DNA from: Bosea sp. Tri-49
GTDB lineage: Bacteria; Pseudomonadota; Alphaproteobacteria; Rhizobiales; Beijerinckiaceae
DNA: 64,000 bases
NCBI RefSeq assembly: GCF_003952665.1
Contig: NZ_CP017946.1
Span: 2,542,001-2,606,000 of the forward strand
Direction: 5' to 3'
Position 1 is the stretch's first letter. The number at the start of each line of letters is the position of its first letter. The notes under the pieces are model-generated. The model had not been told where the DNA came from. It did no database searches and was given only the letters and a program-made list of their open reading frames with translations. The translations under genes and the position numbers were made by a program. This document shows positions 63,425 through 64,000 of the stretch, piece after piece.

Positions 63425-64000
63425 GCCGCGACCTTGCGCAGGAGGTCGTACATCGCCCGGTCCGCGCCGAGCGCGCCCCAGACCTCGACCATGTCGTTGA
63501 GGATGAGAAGCTGGTGCTCATGCGACAGGCTGCGCAGGAAGCGATTGATCACCGCCGGCTTGATGCCTTCCGCGCGCCCATCCCTGACGAACTGGCGGAT
63601 GCAGTCGAGGATGAACCAGCGGGCGGAATCGCCCTTCGGCAGCAGCTCCGGCTTGCGCAGATAGTCTTCGAGCGGGCGCACCGCCCCGATCGAATCCTCG
63701 GCGAGCGCGCAGAACACCACCGCATCCTCCGGCGAGAGCCGGCCAAAGGCGAGCGCACGCCGGAGTTCGTTGCTGAGAAAGCCGGCCTTCTGCGCCATGT
63801 CGAGCGCCCGCGACAGCATTGCCCAGGCCCGTGGCGTCGAGAACGGCACGGGCTCTGCCGGCACCGGCCGCATCAACGCGTCGGGAATCGTCGCGATGAA
63901 GTTGCGGATCTCGCTCCGCACGCCGGCGCGCTGGGCCCAGGCCAGCCAATCGGCGGTGTCGACGCACAATTGCAAGATGGTGACGCGATTGACCAGCGCC
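63421..64000 (-). CDS. MoxR-family AAA+ ATPase, C-terminal part (5' end outside window)
   Basis: Partial gene, read to the window edge; the ATPase core with Walker motifs lies beyond it. The visible part begins ALVNRVTILQLCVDTADWLAWA, typical of the MoxR sensor-2/lid region, and runs to LRKVAA. MoxR-VWA pairs act as chaperones that insert cofactors or remodel proteins. It overlaps the VWA gene by 4 bases. The TTG within the window is not the true start, because the homologous frame continues upstream. Confidence 0.8.
   Translation of the reverse strand, partial: ALVNRVTILQLCVDTADWLAWAQRAGVRSEIRNFIATIPDALMRPVPAEPVPFSTPRAWAMLSRALDMAQKAGFLSNELRRALAFGRLSPEDAVVFCALAEDSIGAVRPLEDYLRKPELLPKGDSARWFILDCIRQFVRDGRAEGIKPAVINRFLRSLSHEHQLLILNDMVEVWGALGADRAMYDLLRKVAA

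Overview
The window is high-GC (about two thirds G+C), densely packed alphaproteobacterial DNA. Several traits point to the Hyphomicrobiales, and Bosea or a close relative is my best guess. They are the cycHJKL-type cytochrome c maturation operon followed by a Do-like protease, a FeuP/FeuQ-like two-component pair, a Rhodobacter-type gene transfer agent (GTA), methylmalonyl-CoA mutase with MeaB, a rhizobial-type asparaginase, and the repeat between 42253 and 42380. The genus is inferred from gene content and remembered repeat motifs, not from a search. I see no tRNA, rRNA, CRISPR array, insertion sequence, integrase or replication origin.

Layout. 146-8669 (mostly minus) is envelope and respiration: a single-PDZ Do-like protease, a small secreted protein made of two Cys-paired modules (plus strand), ccmH-ccmF-ccmE-ccmI, a FeuQ/FeuP-like pair and a small PepSY-like protein. 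8721-24489 (minus) is a complete RcGTA-type cluster, from the terminase (g1, g2) through portal, protease, capsid, connectors and tail to the large g15 tail-tip protein. It is interrupted between capsid (g5) and connector (g6) by two secreted chymotrypsin-fold proteases on the opposite strand. It also contains a 56-codon gene between g3.5 and g4, a repeat between g3 and g2, and a promoter plus terminator-like hairpin ahead of g1. 24570-25560 is a small low-GC islet with two hypothetical genes.

25570-34855 holds a LOG-family protein, an M20 peptidase, a HerA-like ATPase, a small Gly/Met-rich protein, and a translationally coupled mutA-thiD-mutB operon. The mutase GTPase MeaB lies further on at 47899. 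35251-39246 is a potFGHI-type polyamine importer whose genes overlap by 4 bases. 39379-50310 carries a DUF3750 protein, a lytic transglycosylase with SPOR domain, a PLP Cys/Met-metabolism enzyme divergent from an Lrp regulator, a penicillin-acylase-like amidase, two paralogous DUF900 lipoprotein hydrolases, meaB and a Tat-exported beta-helix protein.

50314-54928 has a ParB-like protein coupled to a SulP transporter, an L-asparaginase, an arylformamidase-like hydrolase and a stand-alone RAM domain. 54932-61776 is a LysR regulator divergent from a five-gene dipeptide/oligopeptide ABC importer. 61782-64000 (minus) is a MoxR ATPase - VWA/metallopeptidase-like - LCCL-domain operon, cut by the window end.

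The most interesting items are the GTA cluster with embedded proteases and hidden small gene, the cytoplasmic LCCL protein in a MoxR-VWA operon, thiD embedded in the mutase operon, and a sharply AT-rich patch inside an otherwise GC-rich oppF-type ATPase gene.
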